Of a DNA stretch of 5,372 nucleotides, positions 4,454 to 5,372 are shown one piece after another. The stretch is from Clostridiales bacterium (lineage in GTDB: Bacteria; Bacillota; Clostridia; Oscillospirales; Ruminococcaceae): positions 1-5,372 of the forward strand of contig JAAZLM010000083.1 of assembly GCA_012799315.1 (NCBI GenBank), in the 5' to 3' direction. Position 1 is the stretch's first letter. Each line of letters begins with the position of its first letter. The translations under genes were made by a program, and so were the position numbers. Below the pieces are notes generated by a model, which made no database searches, was not told where the DNA came from, and was given only the letters and a program-made list of their open reading frames with translations.

Positions 4454-5372
4454 TTAGGCATTAGCCTTAGATTTCTTTTTTGTGTTCTTTATGTTGCGAT
4501 CATTCCATAATACCCATAGAGGGCCTGCTAGGAATACTGATGAATAAACTCCGGCAACCATACCGACAATTAGCGGGAAAGCAAAGCTGAGTATCGATGT
4601 AACATTGAATATTAATGCTACAATACAAACTACCGACATTGCTGCAATTGTGGTCACAGATGTGTTAATCGATCGTGTTAGTGTTTGCCGTATACTTAAA
4701 TTCATCAATTCTTCTAAATTAAGCTTTTTACCGTAAATTTTGCGATTCTCCCTCACTCTATCATATGTTACAATCGTATCATTGATAGAATATCCTAGGA
4801 TCGTCAGCGCCGCAGCTATGAAATTCGCATTTATCGGTATTCTAAATATAACGAATGTTGCGTATACCATTATTGCGTCATGGAGCAGTGCTACAACAGA
4901 TGTTACACCGGCTGACCAGCCGCCAATTCTCTTGAATCTGAAGGCGATATATACGGTCAATACCACTGCTGAGAATGCAACCGCTACAAGGCATTTTAGG
5001 AAGAATTCCTTACCTGCCGATGGTGGAACATCATTACTAGAAAGTAGTGTGATGTCATTCGATACGAAGCTTTCTTGCAACTTGCTAGTTAGATCGAACT
5101 GCCTTTCGGCGGTTAAGCCAGCATTGGAATTAACTGATAGGTTGACGTTATTTGCGGCATTCTCGCTGATTGCTTCACCAATTGTGATTGAGACGCCCGT
5201 GCCGATAATATCTTCAGCCTTTGATTGGAATTCATCTACATCTAGATCCCCGGTATATGAGTAGGAGATTAATGTACCTCCCTTGAATTCAATATCAACT
5301 TCAACACCGAAAATGAGTGAAATTAAAGCAACAAGTACGATGAAGGCGATTGTTATTGGGAATGTGTATTTC
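4454..5372 (-). CDS. secF: Protein translocase subunit SecF, N-terminus beyond right edge
   Basis: SecF forms with SecD a membrane complex that uses the proton gradient to drive late steps of Sec-dependent export. The frame is open to the right edge: 305 visible codons, numbered from 5371 downward. A first membrane segment (about 5-21) is followed by the family motif VDIEFKGGT (about 24-32), then an extracytoplasmic domain to about residue 120. Five more segments follow, at about 121-144, 157-177, 181-204, 236-256 and 262-289. They carry the conserved LLHD (162-165), GYSINDTIVTYDRVREN (193-209, Asp198) and VYSSVFLAGPLWVLW. The tail is lysine-rich. Only about 5-15 residues should be missing if it is a separate SecF. 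A TTG at 5080 opens a shorter frame but cannot be the start, because the preceding sequence is clearly SecF. Whether SecD is fused upstream cannot be seen; a terminator follows. Confidence 0.96.
   Translation of the reverse strand, partial: KYTFPITIAFIVLVALISLIFGVEVDIEFKGGTLISYSYTGDLDVDEFQSKAEDIIGTGVSITIGEAISENAANNVNLSVNSNAGLTAERQFDLTSKLQESFVSNDITLLSSNDVPPSAGKEFFLKCLVAVAFSAVVLTVYIAFRFKRIGGWSAGVTSVVALLHDAIMVYATFVIFRIPINANFIAAALTILGYSINDTIVTYDRVRENRKIYGKKLNLEELMNLSIRQTLTRSINTSVTTIAAMSVVCIVALIFNVTSILSFAFPLIVGMVAGVYSSVFLAGPLWVLWNDRNIKNTKKKSKANA

Noticed and set aside
4740..5264. Plus-strand open frame of 174 codons
   Set aside because: Entirely antisense to secF, a well supported gene; shadow frame.
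1..5372. CRISPR array, toxin-antitoxin, defence island or integrated phage
   Set aside because: No regularly spaced repeats, no integrase, transposase, nuclease or phage gene could be identified on either strand.

Overview
The window looks like ordinary chromosomal DNA from a low-GC, Gram-positive, anaerobe-like bacterium, most likely a gut-type member of the Clostridia. The grounds are an AT-rich composition, textbook sigma-A style promoters (for example TTGCAA-17-TATAAT), strong AAGGAGG-type ribosome binding sites, and a gene set typical of Clostridia: a membrane DUF421/YetF protein paired with a DUF4363 protein, a DUF6514-like protein, NrdR, and a separate SecF. Species-level assignment is not possible from the sequence alone.

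Layout, left to right. Positions 1-1157 (minus) hold most of a glycoside hydrolase family 1 beta-glucosidase whose C-terminus lies beyond the left edge. Just upstream of it, also on the minus strand, are a 10-bp hairpin (1178-1200), a tRNA-Ala(GGC) gene with encoded CCA (1223-1298) and the tRNA's own promoter (1314-1342). From about 1430 to 2506 the only plus-strand genes form a two-gene operon, DUF421 then DUF4363. It converges on a minus-strand block: nrdR (2523-2975), a DUF6514-like gene (3072-3365), a repeat-rich intergenic stretch (3412-3561), and a TIM-barrel sugar isomerase/epimerase-like gene (3562-4350). After a bidirectional-looking hairpin terminator (4410-4443), secF runs from the right edge (4454-5372, minus), lacking only its first few residues.

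The genes do not form one pathway. The beta-glucosidase and the TIM-barrel protein suggest carbohydrate use. NrdR is a global regulator of ribonucleotide reductase genes. SecF is part of the general protein export machinery. The DUF421/DUF4363 pair is a conserved membrane module of unknown function. I see no CRISPR array, no intact mobile element and no clear defence or biosynthetic system. The most interesting items are small: the DUF421-DUF4363 pairing, the hairpin between the tRNA and the glucosidase, an inverted repeat over the DUF6514 promoter, and the repeat-bearing stretch at 3412-3561.
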